The position numbers and the translations under genes are program-made. A stretch of DNA of 64,000 nt from an uncultured Eubacteriales bacterium (GTDB lineage: Bacteria > Bacillota > Clostridia > Lachnospirales > Lachnospiraceae), in the NCBI GenBank assembly GCA_900545175.1, contig UQYF01000005.1, forward strand, positions 43,430 to 107,429. Direction: 5' to 3'. The notes below the pieces were generated by a model. That model saw nothing but the letters and a program-made list of their open reading frames with translations, did no database searches and was not told the DNA's origin. This document shows positions 17,415 through 27,205 of the stretch, piece after piece; position 1 is the first letter of the stretch; every line of letters starts with the position of its first letter.

Positions 17415-18854
17415 ATGAGACAGGAAAGAAGAATATTACGAAATATTATTTATGCATTTGCTGCTCAGGGAATATCGCTTTTACTTAGTATACTTACTTC
17501 GCTTATACTTCCTAAGTTTTTTGATAAAGCAAACTACGGTTACTGGTCGCTTTTCCTATTTTATACAGGATACACAGGCTTTTTCCATTTTGGATTAAAT
17601 GATGGTGTATATTTAAAAATAGGCGGTATTGAATACAGCGATATGGACAAGAAGATGCTCGGCGGACAGTTCTGGTTCGGAGCTTTGTTTCAGTCAGTTA
17701 TTGCAGCCGGGATTATTATATGGGCGCTCACGGCGGGAAAAGGTGCTGACACTGAATTCGTGTTCATAATGACAGCGATGTATATGCTTTTGTACAATCT
17801 TACATTGTATCTCGGCTGTATATTTCAGGCAGCGAACGAGACAAGACTATATTCAATGTCAGTGATGATTGATAAAATTGTATTTATGATATCAATACTG
17901 GCATTGTTTGTTATAAAAAGCAGTGATTACAAGACTTATGTATGGCTCTACATGCTTGCGAAGCTGTGCGCTATGGCATACTGCGTATATAAAGGGCGCG
18001 AGGTAGTATTTGCCGGGAGAACGGCATTCGGTTCCGTCGTGCGAGAATCACTTGACAGCATTAAGATAGGTATAAATCTTACAATAGCCAACATAGCCGG
18101 TAATCTTATACTCGGCGGAGGAAGATTTATTATAGACCGATACTGGGGGATTGAAGATTTCGGAGAAGTGTCATTTTCTCTCACGCTCACCAATTTCTTT
18201 TTGTTGTTCGTGTCACAGATTTCCATGGTTCTGTTTCCGGCACTCAGGCAGATTGATGAAAAGAGGCAGAAAGATCTGTTTGCAATGTCAAAGCATGTCT
18301 TAAATGTGATACTTCCGGTTGTATTTATGGTATATATACCTGCCAAAGAGATACTTAAGCTGTGGCTTCCGCAGTACGAGGTGAGCCTTGCGTATATGGC
18401 GATTCTTCTTCCACTGTGTATTTTTGACGGTAAGATGAACCTTGTATGTGCCACTTATTTTAAGGTGCTTAGAAAGGAAAGATTTCTTTTGCTTGTAAAT
18501 CTTATTTCAATGGCACTCAGTATTGTCTTGAGTATTTTTGGCGCATATGGTCTGCACAGTATCGATTCAATCATACTCTTTATGGTATGTTCGATAGGCG
18601 TAAGGTATTTTATATCGCAGATTTATCTTGAAAAGCTGCTTGGACAGGAAAAAGAGCAGGTTAAAGCGAGAGTGAAGCTTCTTGAAGAGCTTATACTGGT
18701 CACGGTATGTGCATATGTATGCTGGAAGCTGCCGTCACTTACTGCATTTATTGTCGCAGCAGCTGTGTATGCCATTTATCTTGTGCTTAACAGGGAGAGT
18801 GTAATATATCTTTTAAAAATGATAAAAGGAAAGATAAAAAAACAGACTATCTGA
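17415..18854 (+). CDS. Polysaccharide flippase (Wzx/MurJ-MATE superfamily)
   Basis: 479 residues with about 12-14 hydrophobic segments, no signal peptide and positively charged ends, typical of oligosaccharide flippases. The N-terminus (NIIYAFAAQGISLLLSILTS) resembles Wzx-type lipopolysaccharide biosynthesis proteins. It would move an undecaprenyl-linked glycan across the membrane. The ATG follows the UXS stop with no gap, so translation is probably coupled. No glycosyltransferase or polymerase gene follows; the next gene is galM. Confidence 0.83.
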   Translation: MRQERRILRNIIYAFAAQGISLLLSILTSLILPKFFDKANYGYWSLFLFYTGYTGFFHFGLNDGVYLKIGGIEYSDMDKKMLGGQFWFGALFQSVIAAGIIIWALTAGKGADTEFVFIMTAMYMLLYNLTLYLGCIFQAANETRLYSMSVMIDKIVFMISILALFVIKSSDYKTYVWLYMLAKLCAMAYCVYKGREVVFAGRTAFGSVVRESLDSIKIGINLTIANIAGNLILGGGRFIIDRYWGIEDFGEVSFSLTLTNFFLLFVSQISMVLFPALRQIDEKRQKDLFAMSKHVLNVILPVVFMVYIPAKEILKLWLPQYEVSLAYMAILLPLCIFDGKMNLVCATYFKVLRKERFLLLVNLISMALSIVLSIFGAYGLHSIDSIILFMVCSIGVRYFISQIYLEKLLGQEKEQVKARVKLLEELILVTVCAYVCWKLPSLTAFIVAAAVYAIYLVLNRESVIYLLKMIKGKIKKQTI

Positions 18855-18895
18855 TGTGTCTTATACGAAAATCAGAGTAGGCAAGGAGGATTATT

Positions 18896-19954
18896 ATGGG
18901 AATTATCAGAGAAGTGTTCGGACATGACAGCCATGGAGCTACAGTATATTCATACACTGTGACCAATGACCATGGAACCAGAATAAGACTTATTGAGATG
19001 GGAGCAGCATTGCAGTCACTTGAGGTTGCCGACAGGGATGGCAATTTTGCGGATGTTGTGCTTGGATATGACAATGTCGCCCAGTATGAGACCGCTAACG
19101 GTGAGAATTTTGGAGTTGTAGTAGGACGTAACGCCAACCGCATAAAGGACGCACGCTTTATGATAAAAGGAAAAGAATACAAGCTTGCGAAAAATAGCGG
19201 AGAGAATAATCTTCACAGCGGTCCGGATGGGTACAGCTCAAGAAGATGGGAAAGTGAGATTGCTGATAACGAGAGAGGACAAGCGGTAAGATTTTCTCTT
19301 GTAAGTCCGGACGGAGACCAGGGAATGCCTGGAGAACTTCATGTCTCTGTCACATATATTCTCACTGACGATGACAGCGTGATTCTTGAATATGAGGGTG
19401 TTGCGGGTGATGACACTATAGTGAATCTTACCAATCATTCTTACTTTAATCTTGCAGGACATGCTTCAGGTACAGTATATGACCAGAAGATGTGGCTTGC
19501 GGCAAGTGAGTTCACTCCTTCGGATGCAAGCCTTATCCCGACAGGTGAGTACAGAAGTGTCAAGGGAACTCCAATGGATTTTACAGAGCCTAAGGCTATC
19601 GGGGAAGATATAAATGCTGATTATGAACCTCTTATTCTTGCAGGAGGCTATGATCATAATTTTGTCTTAGATAACAAGGGCGAAGTGGAGCTTGCAGGAA
19701 GTCTTTATGATGAGAAGAGCGGAAGATTTATGGAAGTGTTCACACAGATGCCGGGTATTCAGATATATACAGGCAATTTCCTAAGTGGAAAATCAAGAGG
19801 CAAGGATGACTGCTATTATGAGAAGCGTGACGGAGTCTGCTTTGAGACACAGTTTTTCCCGGATGCGGTAAATAACACGGCATTTGAATCACCGGTAGTT
19901 CAGGCAGGCGTGCCGTTTGATTTCGTTACAGCATATAGATTTTCCGTAAAATAA
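18896..19954 (+). CDS. galM: Aldose 1-epimerase (galactose mutarotase)
   Basis: 352 residues; SD AGGAGG at 18885-18890. GalM fold with family marks: GRNANRI (substrate arginine), NNLHSGPDG (catalytic His region), LTNHSYFNLAG (second catalytic His), GGYDHNFVL and a catalytic Glu in GVCFETQFFPD near the C-terminus. It interconverts alpha and beta anomers of galactose or glucose. LacZ releases beta-galactose whereas galactokinase takes alpha, so it fits the galactan theme of the window. Cytosolic. A weak hairpin GATGC/GCATC plus TTTTT (19968-19986) may terminate it. Confidence 0.92.
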   Translation: MGIIREVFGHDSHGATVYSYTVTNDHGTRIRLIEMGAALQSLEVADRDGNFADVVLGYDNVAQYETANGENFGVVVGRNANRIKDARFMIKGKEYKLAKNSGENNLHSGPDGYSSRRWESEIADNERGQAVRFSLVSPDGDQGMPGELHVSVTYILTDDDSVILEYEGVAGDDTIVNLTNHSYFNLAGHASGTVYDQKMWLAASEFTPSDASLIPTGEYRSVKGTPMDFTEPKAIGEDINADYEPLILAGGYDHNFVLDNKGEVELAGSLYDEKSGRFMEVFTQMPGIQIYTGNFLSGKSRGKDDCYYEKRDGVCFETQFFPDAVNNTAFESPVVQAGVPFDFVTAYRFSVK

Positions 19955-20117
19955 TTTATAAAATAGAGATGCCAAGCATCGTTTTTATGAGTGGGAAGCG
20001 AAAGCGGATTGTGAATATCGTTTACAATAGTGTTGCTGTAAATGACATTGAAAAGATTAATAATATTTAATTTTCTGTTATATATGCAATAAAATGAACT
20101 GCGATGTGGAGATTATG

Positions 20118-20804
20118 ATGAATAGTAAGCTTGAAAGCATTAATAAAGATGAAGCATTCCGCTATCTGGGTTATGGTTTATCAATTCCTGACAGACAGAC
20201 ATTAGAGCTTGCGGACGACTGTGAGAAAAAGCTGCTCAGTGTTATAAATGCAAGATACACATACCGATATTTTGAAATAGACAAAAATAACACTTCCAAA
20301 GAGTGTGTGGCTCTTAATGGTACTTCACTCAGCTTATGCGGCAGTTCGATATCCGGGCATCTTGAAGGGTGTGAGGGAGTTGTACTTTTTGCAGTTACGC
20401 TTTCTGATGGGGTTGACAGGCTTATAAGGCAGCTGTCAGTAAAGAGCATGTCGGCAGCTGTTGTTGCGGACAGCTTAGCATCTGCGGCAGTCGAGCAGGT
20501 GTGCGATATCGCAGAGCGTGAAATAATGAAAGAGTTTGAAGGCAGATATACTACGTGGCGTTTCAGTCCGGGGTATGGTGATTTTCCATTGGAGACGCAG
20601 CACCTTTTTCTTGATGTGCTTTCAGCTCAAAAAAGAATCGGAGTTAATATTACAGGGGGTGGACTTATGACCCCCTGTAAGTCGGTTACGGCAGTTATAG
20701 GTATTTCAAATAGCGAGGTCGAGAGAAAAAGACGCGGCTGCAGTGTCTGTCGTATGAAAGACACATGCAGATTCAGGAAGAAAGGTGAACACTGTGGATT
20801 TTAA
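20118..20804 (+). CDS. Methionine synthase activation-domain protein (split MetH)
   Basis: 228 residues from the second ATG of an ATGATG pair (GGAG at 20108-20111). The sequence matches the AdoMet-dependent reactivation domain normally found at the MetH C-terminus: the TTWRFSPGYGDFPLETQ segment equals the R-x-S-P-G-Y AdoMet-binding motif, and the C-terminus has a Cys cluster (CSVCRMKDTC). It would rescue cob(II)alamin formed by MetH. It overlaps the next gene, a MetH core lacking this domain, by 20 bp, so the pair replaces one long MetH. A similar split is known in Thermotoga maritima. Confidence 0.88.
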   Translation: MNSKLESINKDEAFRYLGYGLSIPDRQTLELADDCEKKLLSVINARYTYRYFEIDKNNTSKECVALNGTSLSLCGSSISGHLEGCEGVVLFAVTLSDGVDRLIRQLSVKSMSAAVVADSLASAAVEQVCDIAEREIMKEFEGRYTTWRFSPGYGDFPLETQHLFLDVLSAQKRIGVNITGGGLMTPCKSVTAVIGISNSEVERKRRGCSVCRMKDTCRFRKKGEHCGF

Positions 20805-23214
20805 GACATTACTTGAAAAGAAGAACAAAGCTGATAAGAAATATATATTGTTAGATGGAGCCATGGGAACGATGCTTCAGGCATCGGGGCTTAAGCTTGG
20901 GCAGATACCGGAAGTGTTATCATTTACCAATGAGGAGCTTCTTATCGGAATACACAGACAGTATGTCAAGAGCGGTTCGGATATAATATACACGAATACC
21001 TTCGGCGGTAACAGATATAAGCTTGAAGGCTGCGGTTATACAGTTGAGCAGGTTATTAAAAAAGGAATAGAGAATGCGAGAAAAGCATGTGAGGGAACTG
21101 ACTGCATAGTAGCTCTAGACTTAGGACCTATAGGCAGGCTGGTTGAGCCTACAGGAGATCTCAAGTTCGAGGAAGCATATGATATATATAAAGAACAGGT
21201 TATAGCCGGAAAAGATGCGGATATTATCATATTCGAGACTATGACTGATTTGCTGGAGCTTAAGGCGGCTGTGCTTGCGGCTAAGGAGAATACAGAGCTT
21301 CCGATTATCTGTACAATGACATTTGAGCAGAATATGAGAACCTTCACCGGCTGTCAGGTATCAGCAATGGCACTTACAATGGAGGGACTAGGAGTCGATG
21401 CGCTTGGAGTTAACTGTTCGCTTGGACCTGATGAGCTCTATCCTGTGGTTGAGGAGCTTGGAAAATATACGAGACTTCCGCTTGTAGTAAAGCCGAATGC
21501 CGGACTTCCTGACCCTGTGACGAATGAATACAATGTAAGCCCAAAGGAATTTGCATCTAAAATGGCAAAAATGGCACAGATAGGTGCTACGATAATGGGT
21601 GGCTGCTGTGGAACAAGCCCTGAATATATCGCAGAGCTCAAAAAAGCACTCGATAATGCAGAATTTATAAGAAAAGAGAATGTTATTCCTTCGGCAGTGT
21701 GCTCCGCAAGCAGTACGGTTGTGATTAACCAGCCAAGAATAATCGGCGAGAGAATCAATCCTACAGGCAAGAAGCTGTTCAAGCAGGCGCTCAAGGAGCA
21801 TAATCTTGACTATATCATGAATCAGGCATTAGAGCAGATAGATGGCGGTGCAGAGATACTCGATGTGAATGTCGGACTTCCTGAGATAGATGAAAAGAGC
21901 ATGATGGTCGATGCAATAAGAGCCATTCAATCGGTATGTGATGTACCTCTTCAGATTGACAGTACGATACCGGAAGTCTTAGAGGCAGGACTCAGGGTAT
22001 ACAGCGGAAAGCCTATAGTGAATTCGGTGAATGGTGAGGAGAACTCTCTTAATAATGTACTTCCGCTTGTAAAAAAATACGGAGCATGTGTTGTCGGACT
22101 CACACTTGATGAGAATGGAATACCTAAGACAGCTCATGAGCGTGTCGCCATAGCAAAGAAGATTCTTGACAGGGCACTCTTACTTGGCATACCTAAGGAG
22201 AATGTATTTATCGACTGTCTTACTCTTACAGCCTCGGCAGAGCAGGACGGAGTGATGGAAACCTTGAATGCACTTCATACAGTACACTATGAGCTTGGAC
22301 TTAATACAGTGCTCGGAGTTTCCAACATATCCTTCGGACTTCCGTACAGAGAGCTTGTAAACCAGAATTTCCTTGCGATGGCTCTTACATATGGACTGAC
22401 ACTTCCGATTATCAATCCTAACATTGTATCTATGACAGGAGCAGTGCGCGCTTACAGACTTCTCACCGGAATAGACAGAAATTCAATGGATTATATACAG
22501 GCATATAATGGCTATGTTCCGGCAAAAGCAGGCAAGGCAGAAAGCAGTGCAAAAAATGCAGCAGGTACTGAGAATATTCAAGGCTCTGAGAAGGGTACAC
22601 TTGCATACGCAGTAGAGAATGGGCTGAAAAATGATGGTGCAAGACTTACGGAGCAGATGCTTGAACATATGGAACCGTTAGAGATAATTAATGGAACACT
22701 TATACCGGCACTTGACAGAATCGGCAAGAATTTTGAGAAGGGCAAAGTGTTCCTTCCACAGCTTATTCTTGCCGCAGAAGTGACTCAGGCTTCATTTGAG
22801 GTTATAAAAAAGAAGCTTGCAGCAGATAACAAGACACCTGTAAGCAAGGGCAAGATTGTGATGGCTACGGTCAAGGGCGATGTACACGATATCGGAAAGA
22901 ATATCGTGAAGGTCATTCTGGAAAATTACGGCTACACGGTTATTGACCTTGGCAAGGATGTTGACTACATGACAGTCGTGAATGCGGCAATAGAGCACAA
23001 GGCAAAGCTTGTCGGCCTGTCGGCACTTATGACGACAACTCTTGTGAGCATGGAAAACACTATCAAGCTGCTTAGGGAAAATAATGTTGATTGTAAGGTT
23101 GTCGTTGGCGGTGCAGTCCTGACCCCGGAATATGCCAAGCAGATTGGTGCCGATTACTATGCAAAGGATGCCATGGACACTGTTGCGGCAGCCAGAGAAG
23201 TCTTTGGTGAATAA
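20785..23214 (+). CDS. metH: Cobalamin-dependent methionine synthase core
   Basis: 809 residues, against about 1200 for full-length MetH. GTG start at 20785 with AGGA at 20775-20778; a second GTG at 20794 is also possible. Domains: homocysteine S-methyltransferase (about 1-300; zinc Cys in GVNCSLGP and GGCCGTSPEYI), pterin/methyl-THF-binding barrel (about 310-570; GERINPTGKK), a short linker rich in Ala/Gly/Lys, B12 cap helices (about 600-680) and the B12-binding domain with D-V-H-D-I-G near residue 699. The activation domain is missing here and supplied by the overlapping upstream gene. No cobalamin riboswitch is visible upstream of that gene. Confidence 0.95.
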   Translation: MNTVDFKTLLEKKNKADKKYILLDGAMGTMLQASGLKLGQIPEVLSFTNEELLIGIHRQYVKSGSDIIYTNTFGGNRYKLEGCGYTVEQVIKKGIENARKACEGTDCIVALDLGPIGRLVEPTGDLKFEEAYDIYKEQVIAGKDADIIIFETMTDLLELKAAVLAAKENTELPIICTMTFEQNMRTFTGCQVSAMALTMEGLGVDALGVNCSLGPDELYPVVEELGKYTRLPLVVKPNAGLPDPVTNEYNVSPKEFASKMAKMAQIGATIMGGCCGTSPEYIAELKKALDNAEFIRKENVIPSAVCSASSTVVINQPRIIGERINPTGKKLFKQALKEHNLDYIMNQALEQIDGGAEILDVNVGLPEIDEKSMMVDAIRAIQSVCDVPLQIDSTIPEVLEAGLRVYSGKPIVNSVNGEENSLNNVLPLVKKYGACVVGLTLDENGIPKTAHERVAIAKKILDRALLLGIPKENVFIDCLTLTASAEQDGVMETLNALHTVHYELGLNTVLGVSNISFGLPYRELVNQNFLAMALTYGLTLPIINPNIVSMTGAVRAYRLLTGIDRNSMDYIQAYNGYVPAKAGKAESSAKNAAGTENIQGSEKGTLAYAVENGLKNDGARLTEQMLEHMEPLEIINGTLIPALDRIGKNFEKGKVFLPQLILAAEVTQASFEVIKKKLAADNKTPVSKGKIVMATVKGDVHDIGKNIVKVILENYGYTVIDLGKDVDYMTVVNAAIEHKAKLVGLSALMTTTLVSMENTIKLLRENNVDCKVVVGGAVLTPEYAKQIGADYYAKDAMDTVAAAREVFGE

Positions 23215-23218
23215 TTGT

Positions 23219-23240
23219 ATATCCGGAATTCGGATATTTG
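23219..23240 (+). terminator. Weak hairpin after metH
   Basis: Perfect 7-bp stem ATATCCG/CGGATAT with a GAATT loop, followed only by TTG. It may attenuate rather than fully terminate. Confidence 0.4.
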
Positions 23241-23341
23241 TGGATCAGGAGCAGAGAAACCCTTATGAGGCGGATTTTTACGAATGTCTCTTGAGCTTTT
23301 GACCATGGGATTATTTTGATGGAAGATAAAGGTATGTGAAG

Positions 23342-23926
23342 ATGAGAGAAAATCAGTTTTTTGCACTTATGGGCAGAATGAAATATATAAACCGATGGGG
23401 ACTTATGAGAAATACCAGAACGGAAAATATATGTGAGCACAGCATGGATGTTGCTATGATTGCGCATGCGCTCGGCGTGATTAACAACGTATATTATGGC
23501 GGCAGTCTGAATCCTGACAGGCTTGCGCTTATGGGAATGTATCATGATGCAACAGAGATTATCACAGGAGATATGCCTACTCCCGTAAAGTATTATAATC
23601 CGCTTATACGCAATGCGTACAAGGAAGTCGAGAGTGTGGCAAAGGATGAGCTTTTAGATGGACTTCCGAACGAAATGCGTCCGTATTATGAGCCTTTAAT
23701 GCAGGATACAGAGAAGGAAGCAGTGATGTGGCTGTATGTAAAAGCTGCTGATAAGCTGTCGGCTCTCATAAAATGTATCGAGGAGCGCTCAATGGGAAAT
23801 CAGGATTTTTGCAAGGCAGAGGAGACAACCTTAGAATCAGTGCTCGACATGAAGCTGCCGGAGGTTCAGTTCTTTGTTGACCATTTCATACCGGCTTATG
23901 GGCAGACGATTGACGAGTCTAAGTAG
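23342..23926 (+). CDS. YfbR-like HD-domain 5'-nucleotidase
   Basis: 194 residues from the ATG at 23342 (AAAGG at 23328-23332); a GTG two codons upstream is less well spaced. The HD-fold metal set is visible: His in NICEHSMD, the HD pair in GMYHDATEI, then TGDMPTPVK and a late Asp in KAADKLSAL. This matches YfbR, a deoxyribonucleoside 5'-monophosphatase of nucleotide salvage. The segment RWGLMRNTRTEN is also typical. Its substrate could differ. It lies between metH and topB with no clear operon link. Confidence 0.85.
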   Translation: MRENQFFALMGRMKYINRWGLMRNTRTENICEHSMDVAMIAHALGVINNVYYGGSLNPDRLALMGMYHDATEIITGDMPTPVKYYNPLIRNAYKEVESVAKDELLDGLPNEMRPYYEPLMQDTEKEAVMWLYVKAADKLSALIKCIEERSMGNQDFCKAEETTLESVLDMKLPEVQFFVDHFIPAYGQTIDESK

Positions 23927-23983
23927 TCTGACAGAATGTAGAAGAAAGCTCTGGTTTTGGTATAATTTTATGGGAGTATATGA

Positions 23984-26020
23984 ATGGGTAAGTCTTTATT
24001 TATAGCTGAGAAGCCTAGTGTGGCACAGGAATTTGCCAAGGCATTAAAATATAATACGGTGCGCCGTGACGGTTATGTAGAATCTGAGGAAGCTGTCGTG
24101 ACATGGTGTGTAGGACATCTTGTCACGATGAGCTATCCTGAGTGTTATGACCCGGCGCTAAAAAGATGGAGTCTTGATACACTGCCATTTATTCCGACCG
24201 AGTGGAAATATGAGGTCATTGAAGGAGTAAAAAAGCAGTTTGACATTGTATCAGGACTCCTTAATCGTCCTGATATAGATACTATATATGTATGTACCGA
24301 CTCAGGACGTGAAGGAGAATACATATATCGTCTTGTGGAGCAGGAAGCGCATGTAGAAGGAAAAAACAGAAGACGTGTCTGGATAGATTCACAGACAGAG
24401 GAGGAGATTCTTAGAGGAATCAGGGAAGCGAAGGATTTGTCAGAGTATGACAGCCTTGCCGATGCAGCATATCTGCGTGCAAAGGAAGACTACCTTATGG
24501 GAATCAATTTTTCGCGCGTGCTCACTTTAAAATACGGAAATACAATCTCTAACTATTTGAAGTTACAGAAAAATACCGTGATTGCTGTAGGCCGCGTTAT
24601 GACATGTGTGCAGGGAATGATTGTAAGACGTGAGCGTGAGATAAGACAGTTTGTCGAGACTCCTTTTTACAGAGTGTTAGCAAAATGCAGCCTTGGAAAC
24701 AGCTCATTTGAAGCGGAGTGGAGAGCGGTTGAAGGTTCAGAATATTTTGCGTCACCCAAGCTTTACAAGGAGAACGGCTTTAACAAAGAGGAGGATGCGA
24801 AAGCTCTGATAGAGCTTATGTCAGGGATGAAGATGCCCGACAATGCCAGAAATCTAAGCCTGATTCCTCCGTCAGAGGCTGTCATTACCGGACTTGAAAA
24901 GAAGAAGGAGAATAAGAGTGCTCCTTTGTTGTTCAACCTTGCCGAGCTGCAGAATGAATGTTCAAGGCTCTTTAAGATAAGCCCCGATGAGACGCTTAAG
25001 ATAACCCAGGAGCTGTATGAGAAGAAGCTTGTGACTTATCCTCGAACTGATGCGAGAGTGTTATCGACGGCTGTAGCCAAGGAAATACATAAGAATATAG
25101 GCGGGCTTAAGAATTATGAACCTGCGGCGGGATTTGCTGCCGAGATACTATCAAATGACAGCTATAAAAGCATAGCAAAGACAAAGTATACGAATGATAA
25201 GCAGATTACAGACCATTATGCGATTATTCCTACAGGGCAGACAGGTGCAGTGCGAGGTCTGTCAGCTATGGCTGCGAAGGTCTATGAAACCATTGTAAAA
25301 AGATTTCTTGCGATATTTTACCCTCCGGCTGTATATCAGAAGGTTGCAATAGTTATGAAAAAAGATACAGAAAGCCTTTTTTCAAGCTTCAAAGTGCTTA
25401 TATCCGAGGGCTACTACAAGGTGGCAGGAGTGCCTGCTTCGCAGAATAAGACAGGTAAAGCAAATGATGATGAGACTGAGGATGTGAAATGCGATGCAGC
25501 TATGCTTGAGCTTTTGCAGAAGTTAAAAAAAGGGGATATGGTTCCGGTTAACGAATTTTTTGTAAAGGAAGGAAAGACAGCGGCACCTAAAAGGTATAAT
25601 TCCGGTTCAATAATACTTGCAATGGAGAATGCGGGACAGCTCATAGAGGATGAGGAGCTACGAGCGCAGATAAAGGGAAGCGGAATAGGAACAAGTGCGA
25701 CAAGAGCGGAAATTTTAAAAAAGCTTATTGACAAAGGATATATAAAGCTAAATAACAAGACGCAGATTATTACACCTACTCTGTTAGGTGAGATGATATA
25801 TGATGTTGTCGCAGCTTCAATAAAATATCTTTTAGACCCGACTCTCACGGCAAGCTGGGAGAAGGGGCTTACAGGTGTTGCTGATGCAAGCATATCATGT
25901 CAGGAATACTTAGATAAGCTTGAAGGGTTTGTTGCTAGAAGAACACTTGCCGTAAAACAAGTAAGTAACCAGTACATGTTAAGACCTTACTTTGACAGCG
26001 CAGCAGCCTTTTACAAATAA
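23984..26020 (+). CDS. topB: DNA topoisomerase III
   Basis: 678 residues, type IA topoisomerase. The TOPRIM domain (about 1-140) has EKPSVAQ and the acidic TDSGREGE motif. The catalytic Tyr is Y352 in VTYPRTD, and GSGIGTSATRAEIL marks domain III/IV. The chain ends shortly after the core, with no C-terminal Cys4 zinc fingers, as in many Firmicute TopB enzymes. The SD is GGGAG at 23971-23975. It decatenates DNA by single-strand passage. The 440 bp downstream are non-coding and hairpin-rich. Confidence 0.94.
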   Translation: MGKSLFIAEKPSVAQEFAKALKYNTVRRDGYVESEEAVVTWCVGHLVTMSYPECYDPALKRWSLDTLPFIPTEWKYEVIEGVKKQFDIVSGLLNRPDIDTIYVCTDSGREGEYIYRLVEQEAHVEGKNRRRVWIDSQTEEEILRGIREAKDLSEYDSLADAAYLRAKEDYLMGINFSRVLTLKYGNTISNYLKLQKNTVIAVGRVMTCVQGMIVRREREIRQFVETPFYRVLAKCSLGNSSFEAEWRAVEGSEYFASPKLYKENGFNKEEDAKALIELMSGMKMPDNARNLSLIPPSEAVITGLEKKKENKSAPLLFNLAELQNECSRLFKISPDETLKITQELYEKKLVTYPRTDARVLSTAVAKEIHKNIGGLKNYEPAAGFAAEILSNDSYKSIAKTKYTNDKQITDHYAIIPTGQTGAVRGLSAMAAKVYETIVKRFLAIFYPPAVYQKVAIVMKKDTESLFSSFKVLISEGYYKVAGVPASQNKTGKANDDETEDVKCDAAMLELLQKLKKGDMVPVNEFFVKEGKTAAPKRYNSGSIILAMENAGQLIEDEELRAQIKGSGIGTSATRAEILKKLIDKGYIKLNNKTQIITPTLLGEMIYDVVAASIKYLLDPTLTASWEKGLTGVADASISCQEYLDKLEGFVARRTLAVKQVSNQYMLRPYFDSAAAFYK

Positions 26021-26461
26021 GTGCAAGATATAATGAATGCAGGCGGGTTAACATGCTTGCATGATTAACGAGCAATGAAATTATTGAGTGAGCTGTGCTC
26101 ACGATATAATGAGCGCAAGAGAGCCATAGGGAGCTTGCTCACTTTTGGCGAACGGCGAATTGGCTCATGATAGTTGCGAAGCAACGGTAAGCACCGAAGG
26201 TGCGAATCATGATATAATGAGCAAAAAAGTCAATATGCCTGTGTATTTATGAACTGAGGATTATTGAACAGCATTGTTCATGATATTTTACGATATGGCA
26301 AAATGCCAAGAGAAAAACAGATTGTTTTAGATTAGCTGATGTGATAATATACTTAGATAGGTTATAAGATTTTTACCGGATGGGTATTATAATTGATTTG
26401 TGCGAAGCAGATAGTATAAAATCAGGTTCTGTTTTGGTTTAACACGGAAATGAGGAGTATT
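26021..26461. repeat. Hairpin-rich non-coding block with three GATATAATGA copies
   Basis: No gene. GATATAATGA occurs at 26027, 26103 and 26211. Between them lie GTGAGC/GCTCAC (26088-26102), GAGC-TT-GCTC (26131-26140), TTGC-GAA-GCAA (26174-26184) and GCACC-GAA-GGTGC (26191-26203). Longer pairings GAGCCA (26121)/TGGCTC (26161) and CATGAT (26166)/ATCATG (26206) enclose two of them, giving a multi-branched fold. GATATAATGA follows hairpins like a repeated punctuation. The SD of the next gene (GAGGAG) is at 26452-26457. It may be a MITE-like element or an unknown RNA. Confidence 0.6.
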
Positions 26462-27130
26462 ATGTCAGATGAGTTGAAGATAGACAGATTATACAATCTT
26501 GATGAGACGATTGCAGCTAAGCTGTTCGTTGGACTTGAATATCCATGGCAGGCGCTGCCGCTTATTGGTGATTTTATCAAGGAGCTTGGAAGAACGCTTG
26601 ATAAGACTGAATATGATGAGGTTTCTGAGAACGTATGGATAGCAAAGAGTGCTGCGGTGGCACCTACAGCGTACATTAACGGACCTTGTATTATAGGAAA
26701 GAACTCAGAAATACGGCATTGTGCGTTTATCAGAGGGAATGCTATTGTGGGCGAGGGCGCTGTCGTTGGCAATTCAACAGAGCTTAAGAATGTTGTTCTT
26801 TTTAACAAAGTGCAGGTGCCTCATTATAACTATGTCGGTGATTCGATTCTAGGGTATAAGTCACATATGGGAGCAGGCTCGATAACATCTAATGTAAAGT
26901 CCGATAAGGCGCTTGTCAAAGTAAAATGTAATGGCGATGTCTTAGAGACAGGACTTAAAAAGTTCGGAGCAATGATAGGAGATAATGTGGAAGTCGGTTG
27001 CGGCTGTGTTCTTAATCCGGGAACGGTTATAGGCCGCAGAAGCAATATTTACCCGCTGTCATCGGTTAGAGGCTATGTCGCAGAGAACAGCATATACAAA
27101 AAACAGGGTGAAGTGGTTGAAAAACGATAA
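26462..27130 (+). CDS. Left-handed beta-helix transferase (GlmU C-domain-like)
   Basis: 222 residues from the ATG at 26462 (SD GAGGAG). An alpha-helical N-terminus of ~60 residues precedes hexapeptide repeats (from about residue 70: AAVAPTAYINGPCIIGKNSEIRH and onward) forming a left-handed beta-helix, with the HYNYVGDSILG and MGAGSITSNVKSD segments seen in GlmU-type sugar acetyltransferases. It lacks the pyrophosphorylase domain. Likely an acetyl- or acyl-transferase or sugar-nucleotide-associated protein; often annotated as a UDP-N-acetylglucosamine pyrophosphorylase-related protein. The substrate cannot be fixed from sequence. Confidence 0.8.
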   Translation: MSDELKIDRLYNLDETIAAKLFVGLEYPWQALPLIGDFIKELGRTLDKTEYDEVSENVWIAKSAAVAPTAYINGPCIIGKNSEIRHCAFIRGNAIVGEGAVVGNSTELKNVVLFNKVQVPHYNYVGDSILGYKSHMGAGSITSNVKSDKALVKVKCNGDVLETGLKKFGAMIGDNVEVGCGCVLNPGTVIGRRSNIYPLSSVRGYVAENSIYKKQGEVVEKR

Positions 27131-27205
27131 AAAGCATTATTATTGTCAAGAATAATTGTTGAGATATTTTATGGCATATAATACACGCTGAAATGGAGGA
27201 TTAAT

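Noticed and set aside
19955..20117. Searched for a cobalamin or SAM riboswitch before the split metH
   Set aside because: No B12 box or SAM-type core; only short imperfect hairpins.
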